Position numbers and translations under genes: made by a program. A stretch of 64,000 nucleotides of DNA, taken from contig JAEMWC010000991.1 in assembly GCA_016490735.1 (NCBI GenBank), forward strand, positions 56,001 through 120,000. Reading direction: 5' to 3'. Positions 19,707 to 29,016 of this stretch are shown piece by piece (position 1 is the stretch's first letter; each line of letters opens with the position of its first letter). The DNA is from Pachyseris speciosa. Its lineage: Eukaryota; Cnidaria; Anthozoa; Scleractinia; Pachyseridae. The notes beneath the pieces are model-generated. The model was not told the DNA's origin, ran no database searches, and worked only from the letters and a program-made list of their open reading frames with translations.

Positions 19707-22700
19707 TTAATTCATGACTACTTCAAGTGTGAATGCTGTATCAAATTCTCCACTATTGGGATGTGAATAGTCAATTATAAGATAGCCTCTCGATAATGAT
19801 TTATTGACGTTAACCGTTGCGATGTTTCTACTCATAGTATTATGTCTGTATTCAAAAATTGTTGCTGGTAATGGCAAAGGCCTACCACCTTCAGCTTTTG
19901 TCTTGAAATAAAATATTCCGGGTTTTGTTCCTTGTATTACATACATATTCTTAATGTGAAAGTTATTGTTATGAATGACTAAAAAATCAGAGCCATTTAT
20001 CAATACAGGCTTTAAAGCATTCTTATTATGTCCTCGTTTGGCTTTGACAGAGCAATTTAAATATTGTATTTGACCGATTATTCCATTCCCATTCAAATCT
20101 AGATCACCTCCTAATTTCGGCCTGTAAAGAGCAAATCCACCCAAATCGAGAGCTGTTTCCATGATTGCACCTGTAACGCTTTAACGAAATAGATTCAAAC
20201 TATTATTATGAATTCTATAGCCATTCAGATTTAAATCACCACCAAGTTTAGCCTCACTTATAAGAAAGCTGTTCATATTAATATTATTTAGCATTGTCAA
20301 TTCACCATTTTGACCGTCAAATAAGTTTGATGAATTATTAATCAAGGCATGTCCATTCAAATCTAAATCAGTTTGTAATTGCATTTTTTCATTCACGATT
20401 TTATAAGCTTCTGCGAAGTCGTAAACACTTGATGGAACGTCTACAGCTTCAAAATCAATACCATATGCAACACAATGAACTTTGTACTTATTTGGATAAG
20501 TTGGGTTAGCATTAATATGAATCGTACAATATAAATATTCAGGTGGTGAACTTACTGAAGGTTTTTCAATCCATAATAAATATCTCGAATGATCTTCATT
20601 TCTGTTATCAAATTTTCTCCCTACAGTTTTATGAATTGTAATTCCACCAGTTGCACTGAATGTTACACTACTAAGATTCATTCCTTCATAATCAGGAAAT
20701 AGCCATTCAAGAATAAATGTGTATTTTCCGTCTTTTATTGTGTACATATTAAAACCAATTCTAGCTCTGTAAATATGATTAGCTTCTTTATTCAAGTCTA
20801 TATCAATGACCTTTTTTAAAATCAAATGCGGTGAACGAGGTAAATTGACATATCCAATAACTTTCAAGCCATATTCAGTACTGACTTCATCGATATCATT
20901 CATCAAATATTTGAAAGCATTCTTTGGATGAGAAGCAGATGAAATGTGACTTTTTTCTAACTGATCTAAATTTACGGCATCGGTTTTATTTGTTCCTTCT
21001 TTTAAGTTAATGATTTTATGCCCTCCAAGTTTTAAGTCTGCTGCCATCGCATTTGTTCCATTCAATAATAAAGTGTTCGCTCTAATAGCTATTCCAGCTC
21101 GATTTAAAACTCTGAAGTTCACTGCATCAGTTTCATTCGAAGGGTCCGCTAAATTCGTCACTCTATTTCCACTCATTGACAAATCGCCATACATTGCAGT
21201 TGAACCGTCTCGTCGGAGAAAATACTCGTCAGTATATCTTTTTGTAACCGCATCATCTAAATTGACGGGTGGAGCAAGATCAGTGATGGCATTGTTGTTC
21301 ATATTCAGATTTTGTTGTGCTGTTGTGTTTAATTTTAGCGAAACCTGATTATCAACATAACTTTTGTTTACAGCGTCTTGTGGGTTTGAGGGGTTATCCT
21401 GCAGGTTGAGGATTTTGTTCAATTTCATGTCAATATTACTACCAAACGCAACATGGCCGTTTTCAATTTCATACGCTGGGTCATGGAGAAAGTAAGACAA
21501 ATTGGTATGATAGCCATAGGCCCCATAAACGATGATATGTGTTTTGGTGTTAGACGCAGGAGCTGTGCTGGAAAGTTCCACCTGTATTGCCGCTTGACCA
21601 CCACTTGTTTTTTTCTATCTGGAAAAGTTTTTTCATGTAACCATCAACGTGTGGAGTTTGGGGAAAAGGTTTTTGAAATGGCTGTCCCGCATCTCGTATA
21701 TTTACAGTTGGAATGAATAAATCAATTGTTGCATTTCGAGGGTCTGAGGGTGAGAAAAACTCAGTAACAAATGTGTACCGTCCATTTCTCAAAGATGCCA
21801 CATTAAAACGAATTTCGGATGTAAAGTTACCACTATGTGAAATGATAAGAGACAATGAGGACTTGTTTATGTGGTATGGTGATCTATCAAAATTCTCAAT
21901 TTGAAGGTTTGCTGCATCACTAACTACAGAAGACTTGGATTTGTCTTTTAACAGAAAAGCGAATGGGTTGCGTTGAGCTCCTGATGCTGAAAAAAAAGGT
22001 CATCAACATACTTTTTGTTGGCAGAATCTTTATCAGAGTTTGGAGATCCAACATTTGTCATTTTATTGTCACCCATGTCAAGATCACCAGTCATTGCAAC
22101 AGTTCCATCTTTTTTAAGAAATGGAGAAACATCAATGCCAGTAATTCCAGCAATTTCAGTATCAACATACCCCTTTGTGGCTGAATCATTGTTTGCTGTT
22201 GGCGCTGCTACATTAGTCAATTTATTACCTCCAAGATTCAAATCAGAAGTCATCGCAACGCTTCCATCTTTTTTCACAAAGTTAGAATTAACATATGCTG
22301 TATCCGCTTTATTATTCGTCAGATATATGACACCATCATCAACGTATTTTTTATTTGCACAGTCTTGTCGTAATATAGGGTATGCAACATTGACTATTCT
22401 ATGAAAACTCATTTTAACCTCACGATCAAATACAATTCTTCCTTCTTCTATTTCAAAAGCTGGGTCGTGAATATGTGATAAAATGATATTAGAAAATCCA
22501 TAAACACCATAAACTATGACATGATGTTTGGCATTATTTGATAAATATGGTGAGATCAACAATAATTCCATTGATGTCTGACCAACTCTAGTTTTTTCAA
22601 GGAAGAATATTCTCTTAAGATAACCATCGACAAGATGAGTCTTTGGAAATGCTCTTTTTATCGAATCCTTTCTTTCAATTAAATTAGATGACAGATTGTC

Positions 22701-23273
22701 GTCATCGACTGTTGCATTATTTGGGTTACCATCAGTATAAAACTCAACAACTAAAGTGTACTTTGAAACTTCCAATTGTGTCAGATCAAAACGAAGAACA
22801 GTTGTAAGACCGGCAGTAGGAATAACAAAAGACAAGGCTTTTTTATTTATTGAGTAAGGGCTTTTATTAAAATTTTCCAATTGCAGATTATTCGCATTTC
22901 TAAGAATAGTTGTTTTTGATGTATCTTCAAGAAGAAATTTAAATGGATTAACACGTGTTCCTTCAATTGATAAAACAGCATCATTAACATATCCCAAGTT
23001 AGTAGAATCTTAATGATTTACTGGATCACCAACATTTGTCAAACGTTTATTTTCAATATCATAATTGCCATCTTGTGTTAATCTAAATCCATCACCTGTT
23101 TCACCTTTATTACCTTTGAAACCAAATGGACCTCTATCACCTTTATCACCTTTTGGACCTCTTTCACCTCTATCACCTTTTTCACCTTTGGGACCAATTG
23201 GACCAGCTGGACCTCTTTCACCAGTTCCAGTTTTTGTTTTATCTTGATTTATTGGAGAATTAAAAACTCCCAT
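19707..23273 (-). pseudogene. Large tail-fibre-like spike gene (collagen stalk plus DAVNKxYVD repeats), broken
   Basis: The 3.6-kb gene is seen in pieces: 23273-23010, 22997-21948, 21855-21550, 21581-20181 and 20162-19707. It opens MGVFNSPINQ, then a collagen-like G-x-y stalk of about 45 residues (GPKGEKGDRGERGPKG), then LTQDGNYDIENKRLTNV. The body has at least six copies of a pattern seen in phage tail fibres: N-K-hydrophobic-T-N-hydrophobic, x-x-P, four or five residues, then D-A/S-x-N-K-x-Y-V-D. Two related beta-rich modules (YTLVVEFY/YTFVTEFFSP, HHVIVYGVYGF/HIIVYGAYGY) and DLDLNGN-type repeats also occur. The breaks are in-frame TAA at 23010-23012 and 20181-20183, and frame changes at the A/T homopolymers 21990-21997 (8 nt) and 21608-21614 (7 nt). 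Homopolymer slips may be assembly errors; the TAA codons less likely. The inferred role is host recognition. Confidence 0.8.
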
Positions 23274-23290
23274 TATATCATCTTGTTAGA
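23274..23290 (-). promoter_or_regulatory. Late-type promoter motif of large fibre gene
   Basis: TCTAA on the minus strand at 23286-23290, 17 nt before the ATG, with the start set in GATATAATG. Confidence 0.6.
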
Positions 23291-23497
23291 TTAATCATCT
23301 TCCAAGAATTCATAGATGACAGGTAGTCTCTTATTGTTTTTCAATACTTTTTGTGTCCTCCTGTTTACTTCCATTTTGATTTTTTCAGCGATTTCAAATG
23401 GTGTTTCAACATCAGCGTCAGGTTTGATCAATTTTTTGATTCTTTCTGTTCTGGGATTCTCCTGTTTTTCTGGATTTTGAAAATTGTTGATTGCCAT
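23291..23497 (-). CDS. Small charged Polinton protein
   Basis: A 68-residue protein rich in K, E and N, with no cysteine, signal peptide or membrane helix. It sits between the packaging ATPase and the large fibre gene on the same strand, with only about 20 bp on either side. It has its own double TCTAA motif. I do not recognise the family. Its position suggests a small virion or assembly factor. Confidence 0.6.
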   Translation of the reverse strand: MAINNFQNPEKQENPRTERIKKLIKPDADVETPFEIAEKIKMEVNRRTQKVLKNNKRLPVIYEFLEDD

Positions 23498-23513
23498 ATA
23501 ATATTAGATTAGA
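23498..23513 (-). promoter_or_regulatory. Double late-type promoter motif
   Basis: Two TCTAA words on the minus strand, at 23509-23513 and 23504-23508. They lie 16 and 11 nt before the ATG, which is set in ATTATATG. Confidence 0.6.
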
Positions 23514-24152
23514 TTAAACAGCACCATAAATATTTCTCTTGATTGTCTTCATCGGCTTGTCAACATAACAGAAGGAATAAGGTTTCTTGGTGGCCTCAAT
23601 GTATTTCTTCTTGTCTATTCCAAGTTCTTGTGCAATCAAGTTCCTTTCTCTTGTGGATGGAAAATCATAAATGCAGAAGTGACTGCAATTGAGTCTGATT
23701 GATTTTGGACAGCCATAGAATGATTGTGTGAGATATATGACTGAACAGTTCTTGTGTCTCCCCTGAATGAAATAGCTGATTATCTGATCTTGTTTTTTAT
23801 CAGTGACAAAATCATCAAAAACAACCAATCGCTGCAAATCTGTGTCTTTTATTTGTTCAACTGGCAATATCTCTTCTTGACTGCAAACCAAGGCAGGATA
23901 TCCAATGTGACTGCTTATTTCATCCATGACTTTCCGCAGATATTGATACTTGTCTTGATCCAAATTTTTTGCATAAAGATGTATCTGATCATAATAGACC
24001 AACGGTTCCATAATCAGATGCATGAACAATGTTGTCTTTCCAGATCCTGAATTACCAGCCAGCAGCATCCTGAAAGTGTCTTTTGGCATATACGGATACA
24101 ACTGTCTGAATGAATTCTTTGAACCCTGAATATCATAATTAGGGATTTCCAT
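23514..24152 (-). CDS. FtsK/HerA-type genome-packaging ATPase (A32-like)
   Basis: A 212-residue P-loop ATPase. Walker A is GNSGSGKTT at residues 33-41, Walker B is LVVFDDF at residues 109-115, and a GRHKNCSVIYLTQSF segment (about residues 131-145) carries the conserved glutamine/arginine region typical of viral packaging ATPases. It would pump element DNA into capsids. Length and motifs are as in Polinton, virophage and adintovirus ATPases. The frame is intact. It is divergently arranged with the coiled-coil gene at 24189, and the 36-bp gap holds a motif for each direction. Confidence 0.92.
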   Translation of the reverse strand: MEIPNYDIQGSKNSFRQLYPYMPKDTFRMLLAGNSGSGKTTLFMHLIMEPLVYYDQIHLYAKNLDQDKYQYLRKVMDEISSHIGYPALVCSQEEILPVEQIKDTDLQRLVVFDDFVTDKKQDQIISYFIQGRHKNCSVIYLTQSFYGCPKSIRLNCSHFCIYDFPSTRERNLIAQELGIDKKKYIEATKKPYSFCYVDKPMKTIKRNIYGAV

Positions 24153-24168
24153 ATGTTAATAGTTTAGA
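24153..24168 (-). promoter_or_regulatory. Late-type promoter motif of ATPase gene
   Basis: TCTAA on the minus strand at 24164-24168, 16 nt before the ATG. It forms one half of a compact divergent promoter. Confidence 0.6.
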
Positions 24169-24172
24169 TTAG

Positions 24173-24188
24173 CCTAACACAATTGTAT
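24173..24188 (+). promoter_or_regulatory. Late-type promoter motif of coiled-coil gene
   Basis: CCTAACACAATTGTATATG on the plus strand. CCTAA lies 16 nt before the ATG at 24189 and differs by one base from TCTAA. Confidence 0.5.
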
Positions 24189-24977
24189 ATGGATATAGAA
24201 CGAATGAAAAGGCTTCTTAAAAGTGGAATTGAAGCTGGAAATAAAACTAGAGAAGTTCGTGAGGTTATCAAGACTTATGAAAATAGAAAACAGGATGCAT
24301 ATGATACAACATCAGAATTGCTAAAACCCTCTATTGATGTCCAGAAGAGTGTGAAAGAAAGTGTCGACAAAAAACAGGATGAAGTTATTGAACAGTTGAA
24401 AAAAAATCAAAAAGCCTTGACATCTGGTTTTGAAGATCTTATGCTATTAAACACGTTACCTGAATCAGTACCTATGAAAACAACATTACCAATTGATTAC
24501 AAACCTAAAATGATGACTGAAACAGAACCAAAGTACAAGTCAAATCTTGACAAAGGTTTCTCACTTGATGAGGTTAAGGTATTACAGGAATATGAATTGT
24601 CTCCTCCAACAACAATTTTAGACAGGATAATGGATGGTTCAATCGACATCGACAAGTATAACAAAAATATTCGTGAAATAACCAAGCAACTTGGAAGACA
24701 AAAAGCTCATCTATCAACAACCAAAACAAATAGGGATAAAAACAAAGATAAGATATATGAATTAACTCAAAGGATCAAACTAATGCAAAAGTACCGAAAA
24801 AGAATGGAAACTGTTAAGGAAGGTGCACAAACTGTTGGTTCAGGCATGGGAAGGAGAAGAGGTGCAATGGGTTCAAGGGATGCATTTTTGGGTGACATGC
24901 TTTCAAGACTGCAGTTGCTTGGTGGATCTATTTCAGCCGGCAACAACAGCAAAAATGTTCAAAATGAATTCACATAA
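24189..24977 (+). CDS. Coiled-coil Polinton structural protein
   Basis: 262 residues from the ATG at 24189. An earlier in-frame TTG is less likely, since the late-type motif is spaced for 24189. The N-terminal third and the region around residues 160-215 are highly charged and heptad-like (KKQDEVIEQLKKNQKAL, KIYELTQRIKLMQKYRKRM), predicting coiled coils. A proline-bearing middle and a glycine/arginine-rich C-terminus (GSGMGRRRGAMGSRD) follow. I do not recognise a named family. It lies between the ATPase and penton genes, a position that fits a minor virion or scaffold protein. The frame is intact. Confidence 0.7.
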   Translation: MDIERMKRLLKSGIEAGNKTREVREVIKTYENRKQDAYDTTSELLKPSIDVQKSVKESVDKKQDEVIEQLKKNQKALTSGFEDLMLLNTLPESVPMKTTLPIDYKPKMMTETEPKYKSNLDKGFSLDEVKVLQEYELSPPTTILDRIMDGSIDIDKYNKNIREITKQLGRQKAHLSTTKTNRDKNKDKIYELTQRIKLMQKYRKRMETVKEGAQTVGSGMGRRRGAMGSRDAFLGDMLSRLQLLGGSISAGNNSKNVQNEFT

Positions 24978-25045
24978 ATATTGCATACATTGAACAGACT
25001 GGGAATCCTGAAAACCGGTGAGTTGAATAAAATAATGATGAAATA

Positions 25046-25061
25046 TCTAATGTAATAGTAT
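25046..25061 (+). promoter_or_regulatory. Late-type promoter motif of penton gene
   Basis: TCTAATGTAATAGTATATG. TCTAA lies 16 nt before the ATG. Confidence 0.6.
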
Positions 25062-25847
25062 ATGACAGAAATTTCATTACGATTCAACAGTAAAAACAGA
25101 GACAAAATTGGTGTCAGCAAGAGTCATGATTTTGAAAAAAGATTCAATACACCTCTTAAATTAACGAATGATTTAAAATATGAAATGGCTGTGAATGTTA
25201 TCAATATGACATACAGTTGGTACAATATCAGAGATATTTTTGGGAATAATCAAATGAAATATAGCTATGACAAAGGTGTAAACTGGGAAACAATAACATT
25301 CGTTGACGGGATGTATTCATACGACGATATCAATAGTTACATTCATGAGTATATGAGAAAAAACAGCCATGTACTGAATCCATCTGAAACAGACAAATCA
25401 AAATTCAAGTATGGTATTAACATGTATTTCGTTTTGTCAACATATCGCATTTTGATTGAACTTGATGAAAACTATAGAGTGGATCTGAGAAATCTTGATT
25501 TCAGAAAACTTATCGGTTTCAATTCAAAATTAGTTCCAGCCACAGAATATGGAACAAATCTACCTGATATTACAAGAGGAGTAGATGAAATTTATATCAA
25601 TTGTGATTTGGTGATAGATAGCATTGTTGATGGCAATAGCACAAATACAATCGCAGTTATTCCAGTCACAGATCTAGTTAGAAGTTTACCTTTCACTTAC
25701 AAACCTCGTTTTCTTTCATGGAATCCTGTCTCAACACATACAATCAGCTCAATACGCTTTTATGTCACTGATTCTTCTAGACAGCCAGTCGATTTAAATG
25801 GGATAGATTGGTATATTGAGTTATTCTTGAGAGGTGTGGAATTATAA
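25062..25847 (+). CDS. Minor capsid (penton-like, single jelly-roll) protein
   Basis: 261 residues in one intact frame. The beta-rich sequence starts with SLRFNSKNRD and ends with FYVTDSSRQPVDLNGIDWYIELFLRG. The closing pattern of a residue pair like R-P-V-D-L-N-G followed by a hydrophobic beta strand is characteristic of the penton-like minor capsid protein of Polintons and virophages. That protein closes the five-fold vertices of the icosahedral shell. Length fits the family. It lies just upstream of the small basic protein and major capsid genes, the usual Polinton order. Confidence 0.85.
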   Translation: MTEISLRFNSKNRDKIGVSKSHDFEKRFNTPLKLTNDLKYEMAVNVINMTYSWYNIRDIFGNNQMKYSYDKGVNWETITFVDGMYSYDDINSYIHEYMRKNSHVLNPSETDKSKFKYGINMYFVLSTYRILIELDENYRVDLRNLDFRKLIGFNSKLVPATEYGTNLPDITRGVDEIYINCDLVIDSIVDGNSTNTIAVIPVTDLVRSLPFTYKPRFLSWNPVSTHTISSIRFYVTDSSRQPVDLNGIDWYIELFLRGVEL

Positions 25848-25849
25848 AA

Positions 25850-25860
25850 CCTAATAGTAT
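25850..25860 (+). promoter_or_regulatory. Late-type promoter motif (short spacing)
   Basis: CCTAATAGTATATG. CCTAA lies 11 nt before the ATG, and the first bases overlap the end of the penton gene region. Confidence 0.45.
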
Positions 25861-26091
25861 ATGAAACGGTTTGAGTTTAAAAAATATGAACAACATGGTG
25901 AAGGTATTGTGACTGATATGATCAAAACAGCTGGAAAAAAAGCAGCCACAACAATTGGTGAACATGCTGGCAAAAAAGCTGGTGACAAAATCATAGAACT
26001 TTTGAAAAAGAGGAAGAGTGGAACTGAGAGTGTGAGCCAGACTGGTGGTTTAATCAAAAGAAAGAGAGGCCGACCACGTAAAATAAAATAA
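25861..26091 (+). CDS. Small basic AT-hook virion protein
   Basis: 76 residues, strongly basic. The middle is an alanine/lysine/glycine amphipathic helix (AGKKAATTIGEHAGKKAGD) and the C-terminus a classic AT-hook (KRGRPRK). A core-type role is likely: binding element DNA in the capsid, or a membrane-active peptide like adenovirus pX/pVI. The placement between the penton and major capsid genes supports a virion protein. The frame is intact. Confidence 0.75.
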   Translation: MKRFEFKKYEQHGEGIVTDMIKTAGKKAATTIGEHAGKKAGDKIIELLKKRKSGTESVSQTGGLIKRKRGRPRKIK

Positions 26092-26097
26092 CTTTTA

Positions 26098-26113
26098 TCT
26101 AACACAATAATAT
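26098..26113 (+). promoter_or_regulatory. Late-type promoter motif of major capsid gene
   Basis: TCTAACACAATAATATATG. TCTAA lies 16 nt before the ATG. It is almost the same as the motif at 24173. Confidence 0.65.
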
Positions 26114-27393
26114 ATGTCAAACTATCGTGACTCAAAATATATCGAAAGATATGAAGATGTAGTGTTCGAACTAGAGACAGCACTTAATACTGTAGTAGCA
26201 AACAATGATCATCAGAGGAAAACAGGTTATCGATTCGTTGTTGATAACAGTGGAGAGACAACACCATTTGACTGGTATAATGCCCGTTTTAATGTTGATT
26301 TCATTGTAAAGAAGCTTGCAGATGGAGACCACATTGTTGCTGATGATAGAAATGGTATTGTCAATTCAATTCACGCTCTTATAAACACCATTAATGTGAA
26401 AATGAATGGTATTGATGTTTATGAGTGCAGAGATGCCAACCAAGCCACTAATATAAGTCATTGCTTGAGTATTCACAGGGTTATGCTGTAAGTCAGGGAA
26501 CCAATGAGTTCTTCTATCTCGACGACAAAAGACAAGCCGAAGACAGAGTTGGCCAGGCGGCTAATTATAACAAAGGTTTCGCAGCTCGCAAAGCGCTGTT
26601 GAATGGTGCAGCCGGTAAAGTAAATGCAGAGCTTGCATTGAACAGATACGGTTTTTTCAAGAGCTTTTGGGATGAACTTATGCCTAACTCTAAATTGGAG
26701 GTCAACTTGACACTTGAGAGTGATGCCAATATGATTTGGCAAGCTGCAGATAATTGTCGTGTGGTACTAACTAAATTCCAGCTAATTGTTCCTCGCATTA
26801 TTTTTAATTCTACAGGAAAGTCCTTATACATGAGCAAGTATCTTGACAACAGAAAGTGGATTTACATGAGAGAAATGGTTGAGAGAGGCAATTCAACAAG
26901 ACAACAGACTGCCAATTTCCGTATTTCCACGGGAATAAACAAACCCAGGCATGTTCTTTGTATTCATCATCAATGATGCAAGTGATGCATCTCAGACAGC
27001 CAATAAATTTCTCTATAACACATTCTCAGTTGCAAATAACCGAACTTTGACTGATTGTTATCTTGAGGTTGGCAATGGAAATGATTATCCGGAGGTCCAT
27101 CAACTGAACCAACAAGAGTATTTAGAGATGTTTTGAAATATGTTCAAGCTGTAAACGATTTCAGTGAAAGTACCCTTCTTAACAGGGGCAATTTCGGTAC
27201 AATATTCCCTTTTGTTTATTTCGATCTGACAAAACAGAAACAGGATATTAAAGATGGAATGACAAAACTGACTTTCAAATACACTTTGAGTGCTGCAACA
27301 AATGCTGATTACAGTGTGTATGCACTGGTCCTCTATGAGCAGGATATTGAGATGAGAAAGACTGATGGAAAATTAATTCTGAGATCAATGTAA
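26114..27393 (+). pseudogene. Major capsid protein (double jelly-roll), frameshifted
   Basis: Four overlapping frames (26114-26491, 26461-26976, 26951-27136, 27133-27393) together span about 425 codons, the length expected for a Polinton double jelly-roll major capsid protein. Family-like features are a N-terminal segment DWYNARFNVDFIV, a central region with ALNRYGFFKSFWDELMPNS, RKWIYMREMVERGNS, and a C-terminal FALVLYEQDIE-like strand. The frame changes near 26452, near 26950-26957 and between about 27080 and 27125. The breaks are single-base gains or losses. None lies in a long homopolymer, so they look like genuine decay. An intact protein would form the hexagonal capsid lattice; this copy cannot make it. 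Confidence 0.85.
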
Positions 27394-27489
27394 ATGGAAT
27401 AATTAAATTAAATAATTGAATAATTAAATAAATTAAATAAATTAAATAATTGTTTGTATTAAATACAATTTAGTGTAAACATATATTAT
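27394..27489. promoter_or_regulatory. Capsid-virion protein intergenic region with weak late-type motif
   Basis: A tandem AATTAAATAAATT-type tract is followed by TGTAAACATATATTATATG. TGTAA (27474-27478) lies exactly 16 nt before the ATG at 27490, so it may be a degenerate form of the TCTAA motif. Confidence 0.35.
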
Positions 27490-28337
27490 ATGACTACTTA
27501 TCATCCTCATGGAGTAAGACTTTCACAGGGTCAGAAACAAAAGCTTGCAAAAGCTATACAAACAAATTCACCGGTAACATTGAGACTTGAACATGGAGAT
27601 CTCACTGGAGGTGATCAAATGATGTTGACAAAAACACAGATAAAAAATTAGCCAAAGCACAGAGAAATGGAACAGGTGCTGATGTAAAGATATCCAAAGC
27701 ACAGATCAGAAAATCAGTCCAAGAAGGAGGTTCTCTTTGGTCCAGTCTTTTTTCACTTGGAACAAGACTATTGCCTTATGCAGGTAAAGCAGTAGCTAAA
27801 GCGGCTCCAGCATTGGCCACAGGTGCTCTTTCTTCATTAGCAAGTCTCGGTATTGATAAACTATTTGGAAAGAAACAAAAAGGAGGATTTCTTATTCCTA
27901 ATGCCAATTTATCCCAATTATTGAATGTAGGAAATTTATTGAATACGAGACAGATGGCAGATGTTATTCAAAAAATGCAGTATGGTGGAGACGTTGTTAT
28001 CAAACCAACAAAAGCGCAGACTGGAAAGGGTATTGGAACAATACTCGCCAGTATTGGAATTCCTTTGGCTATAGAAGCAATTAGAAAATTAACTGGAAAA
28101 GGTTTGCATGTTGAAAGCAGCCGTCCAAGACGGTCAATACCAGTTCACGTTCCAGATGACATAAGTGGTGGGAAACATGCTATGATTCCATGGCGATCCC
28201 CTCCTGTTTTTGGTACATGGGATAACCCAATAGGCATGGGAATGAAAAAAAAAAAAAGAAAAACCAAAGGAAAAGGACTTCTACTAGGCAAAAACAGTCC
28301 ATTCAATTCAATCCCAATTCTAGGAACAATACTTTAA
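27490..28337 (+). pseudogene. Glycine/alanine-rich virion protein (pVI/pX-like), frameshifted
   Basis: The ATG at 27490 opens a frame of about 53 codons that stops at 27649-27651. The rest of the gene is in another frame, open from about 27650 to 28337. The shift coincides with an A6 run at 27642-27647. The downstream part has two glycine/alanine-rich amphipathic segments (AGKAVAKAAPALATGALSSL and GIGTILASIGIPLAIEAIRK) and a lysine-rich C-terminus with an A13 run at 28244-28256. Such proteins in adenoviruses and adintoviruses disrupt membranes or coat DNA. The assignment is by character and position only. The lysine run is itself a hot spot for length errors. Confidence 0.65.
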
Positions 28338-28345
28338 AATTCATA

Positions 28346-28801
28346 AACAAACCCTTATCCAACTTTGATTTAATCAATTGGGTGAAACAACTTGGAATAA
28401 AACATTTTAGAGGAGTATTTTCAAGAGACAATCTTCCTAGACAAATCAAAAACAATGAATGTGGGATAGTCAATCTTGATTCACAAATTGGACCAGGTAC
28501 ACATTGGGTATGTTATCGGAATTTCAAAAATGACAGATACTGTGAATACTTTGACTCATTTGGTTTAATGATGCCAACAGAAGTACAGAAATACATGGCT
28601 ACAAGTGGAAAACAACTTGAATACTCTGGTGATGAGATACAAGAAAGGGATTCAGTCTTGTGTGGATATTGGTGTTTGTACTATCTTCTTGAGAGACAAA
28701 AAGGCAGATCTATTCTGAATACAATACACAATTCCAAATTCAGTCCAACAGATACGAGTGTCAATCACAGATTCATCACAGACTACTTTGAAAATATCTA
28801 A
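28346..28801 (+). CDS. Adenain-like cysteine protease (maturation protease)
   Basis: A C5/Ulp1-fold protease that would cut capsid and virion precursors during maturation. Counting from the GTG at 28382, the triad reads His41 (GTHWVCY), Asp58 (EYFDSFG) and Cys94 (LCGYWCLYY), with Gln87 in the oxyanion position. The order H-D-C and the spacing fit adenain-like Polinton proteases. No ATG precedes the conserved part in this frame. The frame is open upstream and overlaps the end of the virion protein gene, and the conserved N-terminal words (FDLINWVKQLG) begin before 28382. The start is therefore unresolved and may have been lost, or reached through the overlapping frame. Confidence 0.85.
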   Translation, partial: NKPLSNFDLINWVKQLGIKHFRGVFSRDNLPRQIKNNECGIVNLDSQIGPGTHWVCYRNFKNDRYCEYFDSFGLMMPTEVQKYMATSGKQLEYSGDEIQERDSVLCGYWCLYYLLERQKGRSILNTIHNSKFSPTDTSVNHRFITDYFENI

Positions 28802-28813
28802 CTTATATGTATA
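28797..28813 (+). promoter_or_regulatory. Late-type promoter motif of small zinc protein
   Basis: TCTAACTTATATGTATAATG. TCTAA lies 17 nt before the ATG and overlaps the stop codon of the protease gene. Confidence 0.6.
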
Positions 28814-28972
28814 ATGGTGAAATCATATTGTGTTAAACAGAAGAAAGTCACTGAATGTGTACCAGGAAGTGAAAGATATCAGAAGACTAAAAATGGTCGA
28901 ACTGTGATGAAATGTACTTGTGCTGAATGTGGAATCACAAAGACTAAATTTGTCAGAAATCGGGGAAACTAA
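28814..28972 (+). CDS. Small zinc-ribbon-like protein (DUF5679-like)
   Basis: 52 residues. The pattern is YCVK near the start, NGRTVMKCTCAECG in the middle, and KFVRNRG at the end. It resembles the tiny DUF5679-type zinc proteins found in giant viruses and Polintons, in which two Cys-x2-Cys pairs bind zinc. The first pair here is incomplete: the second cysteine is replaced by glutamine (YCVKQKK), while the second pair (CAEC) is intact. The function is unknown in the family. The gene starts 13 nt after the protease stop codon and has its own TCTAA motif. Confidence 0.7.
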   Translation: MVKSYCVKQKKVTECVPGSERYQKTKNGRTVMKCTCAECGITKTKFVRNRGN

Positions 28973-29016
28973 TTAGCCCGTCTGAAGGGGCGGGCATACT
29001 AGATTCGGCAGCAGAT

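Noticed and set aside
23065..23247. Plus-strand proline-rich frame (PLSPLSP repeats)
   Set aside because: Antisense of the collagen-like G-x-y stalk of the fibre gene.
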